Origin: REEP01 sp964517265
Lineage (GTDB): Bacteria > Pseudomonadota > Alphaproteobacteria > Rhodospirillales > Defluviicoccaceae
Assembly (NCBI GenBank): GCA_964517265.1
Contig: CAZFBS010000047.1
Span: forward strand, 1-21,646
DNA: 21,646 nt
Direction: 5' to 3'
Of the stretch, positions 15,852 to 21,646 are shown one piece after another. The notes under the pieces were generated by a model. The model had not been told where the DNA came from. It worked only from the letters and a program-made list of their open reading frames with translations, and ran no database searches. How positions within the stretch are numbered: position 1 is the first letter of the stretch; every line of letters begins with the position of its first letter. The position numbers and the translations under genes were made by a program.

Positions 15852-16721
15852 GTGATCTACCTTCTGCTTTCATTGCTGACGGTGGCTGGATACGCCGCGC
15901 CTTTATCGGCCCTCGACGAAGGACGCGGTGTTGCAACGTTGAACGCTTCCGGGATCGCCCTCACTGTGTTCACCTATCGGCCGCGCCGTTGTGCTGATCC
16001 CTCGTTTCTGGTTGTCTTTCATGGCATGAATCGAAAAGCGGAAACCGTCCAGAGAAACGCGGAGAATGTGGCGGAGGCGCTCTGCCTGATTGTAGTCGCC
16101 CCTTACTTCGACAAGGAGCGGTTTCCCAACTGGCGATACCAGCGCGCCGGCGTGATCCGGAAAGGGCGTGTGCAGCCACGCGACAAATCGGTCGCCCCAA
16201 CCGTGGAAGCTGTGGTCGACTGGGTGAGAAGGCAGACGAACCGAGCGCATGTGAAAATCTACCTCTTCGGTCATTCCGCCGGCGGCCAGTTGCTCGGCCG
16301 AGTGTTTGCCTACGCGCCGATTGCCGGCATCGAGAGGATCGTCATCGCCAATCCTTCCGTTTATGTTTTGCCGTTGATAACGGAACCGGTGCCGACCGGC
16401 TTCGAGGGACTGTTTGCGGACGAGGAAGCCGATCGGCAAATACGGGAGTACCTTTCTTTGCCGATCACGATCTACCTCGGATCGGAGGACACGGGGCAGA
16501 AGGATCTGGTCCAGACCGACGCTGCCTCGCGGCAAGGAGAAAATCGCCGGCAACGAGGTCACGCCGTGTTCCGGATCGCAAAAAAAATGGCGGCGCAACG
16601 CGGAGAGCCTTTCCATTGGGACCTTGTCGAGGCTCCAGGGGTCGGCCACTCTTCCCGCGCCATGTTGAACGCGCCCGCATTCGCCGCTGCCCTGGGGGTT
16701 CGGGTCCCGGACAAGGAATAG
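15852..16721 (+). CDS. Alpha/beta hydrolase 1 with probable signal peptide
   Basis: This 289-aa protein has the alpha/beta hydrolase fold, nearest in feel to the polyhydroxybutyrate-depolymerase/feruloyl-esterase-like group. The nucleophile elbow is GHSAGG with Ser142. Asp213 in YLGSEDTGQ and His266 in GVGHSSRAM complete a plausible triad, and FHGMNRKAETV gives the oxyanion region. The N-terminus MIYLLLSLLTVAGYAAPLSA is hydrophobic and looks like a signal peptide, suggesting a periplasmic or secreted enzyme. The start is a GTG with a poor ribosome-binding site; an upstream non-ATG start that lengthens the basic N-terminus is possible. It follows ligase 3 by 38 nt and precedes its paralogue by 5 nt, so it is probably co-transcribed. 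An ester or amide substrate linked to the ligase product is an inference. Confidence 0.82.
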   Translation: MIYLLLSLLTVAGYAAPLSALDEGRGVATLNASGIALTVFTYRPRRCADPSFLVVFHGMNRKAETVQRNAENVAEALCLIVVAPYFDKERFPNWRYQRAGVIRKGRVQPRDKSVAPTVEAVVDWVRRQTNRAHVKIYLFGHSAGGQLLGRVFAYAPIAGIERIVIANPSVYVLPLITEPVPTGFEGLFADEEADRQIREYLSLPITIYLGSEDTGQKDLVQTDAASRQGENRRQRGHAVFRIAKKMAAQRGEPFHWDLVEAPGVGHSSRAMLNAPAFAAALGVRVPDKE

Positions 16722-16726
16722 GCGCC

Positions 16727-17569
16727 GTGAGCGACGGGTCCATCGCGAGCGGAAATCCCGTACTGCCGCCGGCTGGGTCTGGCCAATTCACGGCGGAGCT
16801 GTCAGGATGTGCTCTGACTGTGTTCACCTATTTCCCCTGTTCCGAGCCTCATGGGTGTTTTCTGTTGTTCAGTGGCCTGGGCCGTAATGCTCGCCAATCG
16901 CGCGATGACGCCATCGGGTTGGCGAGTTCGGTCGGCCTGATGGTCTTTGCGCCGTTGATGAACGAGATTGAGTATCCGAACTGGCGCTATAACCGTGCCG
17001 GTCTCGTTCGGCGACGGGAACTTCAGCCACCCGAGAGGTGGACTGCTCCGCTGCTTCAGAGCCTTGTTGACTGGGTGCGCCACCTCACGGAAGGGCGGTC
17101 GTTACCTACGTACTTGTTAGGCTTTTCCGCCGGCGGTCAACTGCTATCGCGAGTTTGTGCCTCCTCTGCCCTCGTCGGGGTGGACCGGGTTGTTGTCTGC
17201 AGCCCATCCGTTTACATGGCACCGACAGCGGACTGGCCGGCCCCATTCGGATTCCGCGATATGTTCACGAAGCACGAGCTGGAACAGCGCCTTCGAGAAT
17301 ATCTGGCTGCGCCACTGACGATTTACCTCGGAACGCGAGATACCGGCAGCCGTCAGCTCGCAAACAGCGAGGAGGCCATGTGGCAGGGAGAGAATCGGCT
17401 GGACCGCGGGCGACGGATTTTTCGGATGGCCGCCACATTGGCCCACCAGAAGAACTGGATGTTCAACTGGCGCCTGGTCGAAGCGGCCGGCATCGGTCAT
17501 TTCCTGAAAGGGATGCTGGAGGCGCCGGAATGTCTTAAAGCGCTTCAAGTACCCATCACTGTTGAGTGA
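16727..17569 (+). CDS. Alpha/beta hydrolase 2, tandem paralogue, no signal peptide
   Basis: This 280-aa paralogue of hydrolase 1 shares the pattern EYPNWRYNRAGLVRR, GFSAGGQLLSRV and YLGTRDTGSRQL. The triad would be Ser134, Asp205 and His258. I chose the GTG at 16727, five bases after the preceding stop. A longer open frame starting at 16616 would overlap hydrolase 1 and add 37 residues of meaningless Arg/Gly-rich sequence. From this start the protein has no hydrophobic leader, so it should be cytoplasmic, unlike hydrolase 1. The pair may act on the same product on opposite sides of the membrane. It is probably the last gene of the transcript, since an AT-rich gap follows. Confidence 0.8.
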   Translation: MSDGSIASGNPVLPPAGSGQFTAELSGCALTVFTYFPCSEPHGCFLLFSGLGRNARQSRDDAIGLASSVGLMVFAPLMNEIEYPNWRYNRAGLVRRRELQPPERWTAPLLQSLVDWVRHLTEGRSLPTYLLGFSAGGQLLSRVCASSALVGVDRVVVCSPSVYMAPTADWPAPFGFRDMFTKHELEQRLREYLAAPLTIYLGTRDTGSRQLANSEEAMWQGENRLDRGRRIFRMAATLAHQKNWMFNWRLVEAAGIGHFLKGMLEAPECLKALQVPITVE

Positions 17570-17665
17570 AAAATTCTGTATTTTACATAGCTTTTAAAAA
17601 AATTTTCACCAAAATTATTTGAATTTATTGAAATATTCTATGCAAAAGCATGAAAAGAGGATGGA
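17570..17665 (+). promoter_or_regulatory. AT-rich intergenic island with likely promoter for the ATP-grasp/CapA gene
   Basis: This 96-bp gap is overwhelmingly A+T, in sharp contrast to its GC-rich neighbours, and the low GC continues into the first part of the next gene. A weak AT hairpin (17601-17616, AATTTT/AAAATT) may help stop upstream transcription. TATTCT at 17634-17639 is a possible -10 box, but no good -35 box pairs with it. AGAGG at 17656-17660 is the ribosome-binding site. Confidence 0.5.
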
Positions 17666-19666
17666 ATGGGTAAAGTAATAGCGGGGATTGTCAGAAGTGA
17701 ATGGTCATATAATGAAAGCCGATATTATATTGAAGCTTTGAATTTTTATGATGAAGTTATCTATGTCGATCCTCTTAAGGTCAGCTACGCCCTCGACAGG
17801 CAAAGCCAGTCAATTAATATACACTATGAAGGAACATTACTGAATTATTTGTCGATGATGTACACCTTCGGCTACCGGAATGAAATCCTTCTTCTTGTCA
17901 AATGCCTTCAGTTGTGTGGATGCCCGACGTCTGATCCGTATCACCTGATCAGCCGCGAAAGCCTCGGCAAGTTGAACGATCTCCTCGGCTTCCTCATGTC
18001 GGGAATCGGAACAAGCGCCCATGTTCTGGCTTCGGCAGATGCGGCGATAAAGTACATCGACGAGTTGGATGAACAGTGTTTTCCGCTTCTGCGAAAACCC
18101 GTGGCCGGGAATAAGGGGCGGGGTATCAAGAAGCTGGAAAATCGCGAAGAAGCGGTGAAAGTGTGCAAGGCCCATTTCAAGCAAACCAACGATCCGCTGC
18201 TTCTCGAGAAGTTCATGGAGTACCGGCATGAATATCGAGTGTACGTCGTCGACGGCGCTCCTGTCGAAGCGTACGAAAAAATAAAAAAGGAGGGCACGGT
18301 GGTCAGCAATCTTCATCAGGGTGGCGCCGTCGTCGAGATCGAAAGCGGATTGAAAAAGGACTTGTTTGATCGCGTCTCCACGTGGCTGCAGGATAAATTT
18401 CAGACCGGGATCTACGGCCTTGATGTTGCCCTGACCGAGACGGGTGAGACTCATGTGATCGAGATCAATCGTACTCCCGGATTTACCGGACTCAATCGTT
18501 TGGGGTTGCTCAACCTTCCCCGCTACGCTCATGAGGTGATCCACAAGCGATCAAGACGATCCGAAGGCGGCGAAGCGGAGGATCGCCCCGATCATCTTGT
18601 TCTTTTGCTGGGCGACACCAATCCCGGAGACACGTATCAGGAACGGCTCGAAGCCAAAGGACAAATAAACATTCTCAAAGAGAAAGGGTACGCCCACAGC
18701 TTTGAAAAATTCCGAAGCCTACTAGCTGGCGCGGATTATGTTCTTGCAAACCTTGAGGTCAGCGTAACGGAGCGTCGGGATTCCGATCTCGCCGGCGTCA
18801 AACCCTACCTCGATCGGACCGCCGTGGAAGACACCAGCAGACTGCTTACGTCTCTTGGTATTAAGGCCGTTTCACTGGCGAACAATCACACCAAGGATTA
18901 CGGCGAGGCAGGTCTGGTCGACACCATGGACGCAATGAAAGAAGCTGGGGTCGAATATCTTGGTGCGGGGCGAACAGAAACGGAAGCCGAGTCCGTTGTT
19001 CACCACCGGGTCACGATTGGCAATCAAGGTGTTCACATCATCTTTGCCGCCGGCTTCGAATACCGTGAGAACCACAAGACATGGGGCTACTATGCGGACG
19101 CAAACAATGCCGGAGTGAATTCGTGGTCCACGTCCAGTGCCCGCAGACAACTCTCGAAGCTTCGTGGTCAGTATCCAGACGCCTATATCATCGCCTTTCC
19201 CCACTGGGGCAGCAACTACCAGTATGTAAACGAAAGACAGAAAACCTTGGCAGCAGTTCTGTGCGATGCTGGCGCCGACCTCGTGATCGGTCACGGCTCC
19301 CACATGCTGCAAGAAATCACCCGCTACAACGGAAAGTGGATTGTCTATGGTATCGGCAACTTCGTCTATAATTCTCCAGGTCGTTATGCAAAACATGACG
19401 TCTTGCCTTTCGGGCTGATTTGCCAACTCCTTCTGCGGCATGAACAGGGCAAAATCAGCGGAAGGCTGAACCTCTATCCGGTGCAGAGCGACAATAACAA
19501 GACAGAGCATCAGCCAGATTTTGTGTCGGAACAAGAGTTCGACAATATTATAAAATTCTACATGCCGACGAAGAACCCGGAGGTTGGTATCCAGTCCCTA
19601 GTAAAATGTGGCAAAGATGAATGGGGTTACTATTTGTCTCTTGCTGTCGATATAAAACACGGGTAG
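17666..19666 (+). CDS. Fusion of RimK-like ATP-grasp ligase and CapA-like metallophosphatase
   Basis: This 666-aa protein joins two enzymes. Residues about 1-300 form an ATP-grasp ligase of RimK type: Lys144 and loop PVAGNKGRGIKKL, LLEKFMEYRHEYRVYVVDG, and the metal pair Glu266/Asn268 in HVIEINRTPGFTG. Residues about 308-560 match the CapA domain (poly-gamma-glutamate capsule family, metallophosphatase fold): LLGDTNPGD, YVLANLEVSVTE, LANNHTKDYGEAG (Asn407, His408), HWGSNY (His513) and GHGSHMLQ (His543, His546), then VYGIGNFVYNSP. CapA proteins usually sit outside or at the membrane; this one has no signal peptide or membrane segment, so both halves are probably cytoplasmic. AGAGG precedes the ATG. 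The AT-rich start and separate promoter suggest its own regulation. A role in making or trimming an amino-acid polymer is inferred from family and context. Confidence 0.88.
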   Translation: MGKVIAGIVRSEWSYNESRYYIEALNFYDEVIYVDPLKVSYALDRQSQSINIHYEGTLLNYLSMMYTFGYRNEILLLVKCLQLCGCPTSDPYHLISRESLGKLNDLLGFLMSGIGTSAHVLASADAAIKYIDELDEQCFPLLRKPVAGNKGRGIKKLENREEAVKVCKAHFKQTNDPLLLEKFMEYRHEYRVYVVDGAPVEAYEKIKKEGTVVSNLHQGGAVVEIESGLKKDLFDRVSTWLQDKFQTGIYGLDVALTETGETHVIEINRTPGFTGLNRLGLLNLPRYAHEVIHKRSRRSEGGEAEDRPDHLVLLLGDTNPGDTYQERLEAKGQINILKEKGYAHSFEKFRSLLAGADYVLANLEVSVTERRDSDLAGVKPYLDRTAVEDTSRLLTSLGIKAVSLANNHTKDYGEAGLVDTMDAMKEAGVEYLGAGRTETEAESVVHHRVTIGNQGVHIIFAAGFEYRENHKTWGYYADANNAGVNSWSTSSARRQLSKLRGQYPDAYIIAFPHWGSNYQYVNERQKTLAAVLCDAGADLVIGHGSHMLQEITRYNGKWIVYGIGNFVYNSPGRYAKHDVLPFGLICQLLLRHEQGKISGRLNLYPVQSDNNKTEHQPDFVSEQEFDNIIKFYMPTKNPEVGIQSLVKCGKDEWGYYLSLAVDIKHG

Positions 19667-19729
19667 GGCAAGAATCTGCATACGGTTACGATTGGCTCTG
19701 ACGTTGTGCAAAAAAACGGCGTTCGGCGA

Positions 19730-19758
19730 TTGACTCCATTAAGATTAATTAGAAACTA
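19730..19758 (+). promoter_or_regulatory. Weak promoter candidate before the serine hydrolase gene
   Basis: TTGACT at 19730-19735 resembles a -35 box. GAAACT at 19752-19757 is a poor -10 match at 16-bp spacing. The gap between genes is 107 bp. No clear terminator follows the ATP-grasp/CapA gene, so read-through is also possible. Confidence 0.25.
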
Positions 19759-19773
19759 GCGGGACAGCTGCAC

Positions 19774-20913
19774 ATGAAGTTATCAATAAAATTAATCCTG
19801 CTCGCCTGCGCCGTTGTGGTGGCGGCCGGAGTCCTACTTTCATTTGTTAGTGGGCGGGATTCTTCCAAGCAAGACGAACCATTGCAAGGTGACTCAACCT
19901 ACCGGTTCGAGGAGATCACTGGGTATGACCAAAAGCGAGCCTATGTTCCGGCGCCACGATGGCAGCGGCTTGCTTCTCCAGAACAGGCCGGGTGGTCACC
20001 GGAACGGCTCGAGGAAGCCAAAGCCTTCGCAAAGGACGTCCATTCGGACGCCTTGCTGGTGGTGCACAAGGGCGTGGTCGTTTTGGACCACGGCAACCCC
20101 GGCGCCCGGTACAGCCTTCATTCGGTGCGGAAAAGCCTGATGAGCGTAATGGTCGGCATCTATAATGACAAAGGGAGGCTCGATACCGGGGCAACGCTGA
20201 AGGAGTTGGGCATTGACGATCGTGAAGGTCTGACCGAAGAGGAGAAGCAGGCAACGGTTAGCGATCTTCTGACCTCAAAATCCGGCGTTTATCACCCCGC
20301 TGCGTATGAAACGAGAGGGATGCGGGAGCGACGGCCGGATCGGGGAGCCCATCAAGCGGGCGAACATTGGTTCTATAACAATTGGGACTTCAATACCCTC
20401 GTCACGATTTTTAACGAGCAGACAGGCGCGGATTTTTTCGAGGCGTTCGAGAATGACCTTGCGGCTCCGCTGGGAATGGAGCACTTCCGTCTGGACGACA
20501 CCCGTTATCGTTATGAACGGGATAAATCGATCCATCCGGCGTATCTCTTCCGGATGAGCGCGGCCGATCTGGCGCGTGTCGGTTTGCTCTACCTGAGAGA
20601 AGGGGAGTTCAACGGGCGGCAGATTGTCTCGGAGGACTGGATCGACCGAAGCACCTCCCCTGTTCACGTGTGGGACAAGGACAAGCCATACAGCGGGTAT
20701 GGCTACATGTGGAAGGTGACGAAAGATGGGTTTTATGCTGCGGGTCGCGGAGGTCAGAGGCTTTATGTTGTTCCGAAGCATGACCTTGTCATCGTCCATC
20801 TGGTCGACACGAAGAACCGCAAGCGGGTGAAGAACCGGGATGTCTCCCGGCTTTACCGGATGATCCTCGCAGCCTATCAGCCGCAGGACAAGATGAGTGC
20901 AACGACCCGGTAG
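19774..20913 (+). CDS. Membrane-anchored serine hydrolase of the beta-lactamase (class C-like) family
   Basis: This 379-aa protein has an N-terminal hydrophobic segment (LILLACAVVVAAGVLLSFV), which could be a signal peptide or an anchor placing the enzyme in the periplasm. The beta-lactamase/penicillin-binding fold motifs are present: S117-V-R-K120 (SxxK nucleophile and base), Y201-N-N203 (YxN) and GRGGQRLYVVP near 324-334, where a KTG/HTG-like motif is expected. The length is normal for this esterase/peptidase family. Members cleave varied esters, amides and D-amino-acid peptides, so substrate cannot be assigned. Its place beside ligases and a CapA-like enzyme makes a peptide or polymer substrate plausible. 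The ribosome-binding site is weak. A perfect hairpin terminator lies 14 nt after the stop. Confidence 0.88.
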   Translation: MKLSIKLILLACAVVVAAGVLLSFVSGRDSSKQDEPLQGDSTYRFEEITGYDQKRAYVPAPRWQRLASPEQAGWSPERLEEAKAFAKDVHSDALLVVHKGVVVLDHGNPGARYSLHSVRKSLMSVMVGIYNDKGRLDTGATLKELGIDDREGLTEEEKQATVSDLLTSKSGVYHPAAYETRGMRERRPDRGAHQAGEHWFYNNWDFNTLVTIFNEQTGADFFEAFENDLAAPLGMEHFRLDDTRYRYERDKSIHPAYLFRMSAADLARVGLLYLREGEFNGRQIVSEDWIDRSTSPVHVWDKDKPYSGYGYMWKVTKDGFYAAGRGGQRLYVVPKHDLVIVHLVDTKNRKRVKNRDVSRLYRMILAAYQPQDKMSATTR

Positions 20914-20927
20914 TAGGGACTCGGGAG

Positions 20928-20951
20928 CCGGCGAGGCCGAAGCCTCGCCGG
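20928..20951. terminator. Bidirectional hairpin terminator between convergent genes
   Basis: A perfect 10-bp stem (CCGGCGAGGC / GCCTCGCCGG) closes on a CGAA tetraloop. It sits in the 67-bp gap between the serine hydrolase stop and the minus-strand RTX stop. It could end transcription from both sides, although neither flank has a strong T-tract. Confidence 0.75.
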
Positions 20952-20980
20952 ATAACCGAGGCCGCTGTGACGTCGGCCAA

Positions 20981-21646
20981 TCAGTTCAGCAGGAAGTCAT
21001 TGGCACCCAGAGTGTCGATTTCATCAACGGTAAGGGTATCGCTACCACCGAAATCGAGAACCAAAGCATCACCGGCTGCCTTCACCACGACCCCGCCATG
21101 TTTGTCTCCGGGATCGATGACGCTGCGATTGCCGCTTGAACCGGCCAGCGCCTTGAATTTCTCGTTGGTGTCAAGGCCCGCGCTGCGAGCGTCGATACGG
21201 TCCGCTCCGGAAACGTCGAAGTCGGTGATCCTGTCGCGGTCGGCGTCTTTGCCGTAGATGAAGGTGTCGTTGCCGCCGCGCCCCGTGAGGGTGTCGTTGC
21301 CGGCGAGGCCGTTGAGGATATTGTCGTCGCCATCGCCGATCAAGGTGTTGCGCCCGCGGCTCCCCGTCACATTCTCAATGGAAACCAGTTTTTCGGTGGT
21401 GCTTGCCCGGTTTCCGGACCCGGCAGAGCGGCTCGGATCATCGACGAACCAAGCCGTTCCCGCCGATAGATCGACCCGCAATCGGCTTGAACCACTGTAG
21501 CTGAAATCGACCGTATCGTTACCGCTGCCGCCATCGAAGTGATCTTGCCCCAAGCCCCCGCTCAGGATGTCATTGCCAACGCCGCCGTACAGCTTGTCGT
21601 TGCCGCCGTTGCCGTATAGGGTGTCGTTTCCGCCACGTCCTTCGAT
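20981..21646 (-). CDS. Partial RTX protein (C-terminal part), second type I secretion substrate
   Basis: The frame is open from the right window edge to a TGA at 20981-20983, so the start lies outside the window; about 221 C-terminal residues are visible. They begin with nonapeptide repeats (GRGGNDTLYGNGGNDKLYGG). A beta-rich insert follows (GNDTVDFSYSGSSRLRVDLS), then another repeat block (LIGDGDDNILNGLAGNDTLT). The end is a secretion-signal-like tail (ITDFDVSGADRIDARSAGLD ... TLGANDFLLN). That tail closely resembles the end of the RTX protein at 1159 (FGEGADRIDARGTGFDTL ... GLGETDFILA), which suggests the same exporter. No catalytic domain is visible in this part. The gene is convergent with the serine hydrolase gene. 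Confidence 0.9.
   Translation of the reverse strand: MEGRGGNDTLYGNGGNDKLYGGVGNDILSGGLGQDHFDGGSGNDTVDFSYSGSSRLRVDLSAGTAWFVDDPSRSAGSGNRASTTEKLVSIENVTGSRGRNTLIGDGDDNILNGLAGNDTLTGRGGNDTFIYGKDADRDRITDFDVSGADRIDARSAGLDTNEKFKALAGSSGNRSVIDPGDKHGGVVVKAAGDALVLDFGGSDTLTVDEIDTLGANDFLLN

Noticed and set aside
16616..16726. A longer start for hydrolase 2
   Set aside because: The extra 37 residues overlap hydrolase 1, are Arg/Gly/Pro-rich and do not match the paralogue. The GTG at 16727 fits the operon spacing.
1..21646. tRNA, rRNA, CRISPR arrays, insertion sequences or integrases
   Set aside because: I saw no cloverleaf, rRNA-like, spacer-repeat or transposase signature on either strand.

Overview
The window looks like part of a GC-rich alphaproteobacterial chromosome. 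The grounds are codon use, frequent GTG starts, a PrtD/HlyD-type type I secretion pair and Ca2+-binding RTX proteins; the exact order cannot be told from sequence alone. Apart from one RTX gene at the right edge, every gene reads rightward.

Layout. Positions 1-1158 hold no confident intact gene. They contain a conserved leader (about 528-636) and a decayed fragment resembling the start of the P-loop gene at 4214. An 841-aa RTX protein with an inserted C39-like cysteine peptidase domain follows (1159-3684) and ends at a strong hairpin terminator. A tightly packed operon (4214-10850, gaps of 2-3 nt) then encodes a P-loop protein with a DUF1611/DgcN-like C-terminal half, a type I secretion ABC transporter, its HlyD-type adaptor, and a cyanophycin-synthetase-like (CphA-like) ATP-grasp ligase. 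Two more paralogous ligases (11215-13455 and 13567-15813) are followed by two tandem alpha/beta hydrolases (15852-16721 and 16727-17569). After a very AT-rich gap comes a fusion of a RimK-like ATP-grasp ligase with a CapA-like metallophosphatase (17666-19666). A membrane-anchored beta-lactamase-fold serine hydrolase follows (19774-20913). A perfect hairpin separates it from a convergent, partial second RTX protein (20981 to the window end, minus strand).

How it may fit together. Four ATP-grasp ligases, a CapA-like enzyme and an amino-acid-related P-loop protein point to ATP-dependent building of amide or peptide bonds. The secretion pair sits in the same operon as the first ligase, and RTX cargo genes lie at both ends. 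All three CphA-like ligases keep the ATP-grasp site, but their Mur-ligase half has lost the P-loop lysine, the other catalytic motifs and the whole C-terminal subdomain. They are therefore unlikely to make ordinary cyanophycin. My inference is an undescribed locus that makes or attaches an amino-acid polymer or peptide, coupled to type I secretion of RTX proteins, with hydrolases for trimming, release or turnover. The cluster also shows recent internal recombination: a 442-bp block is identical in ligases 2 and 3.
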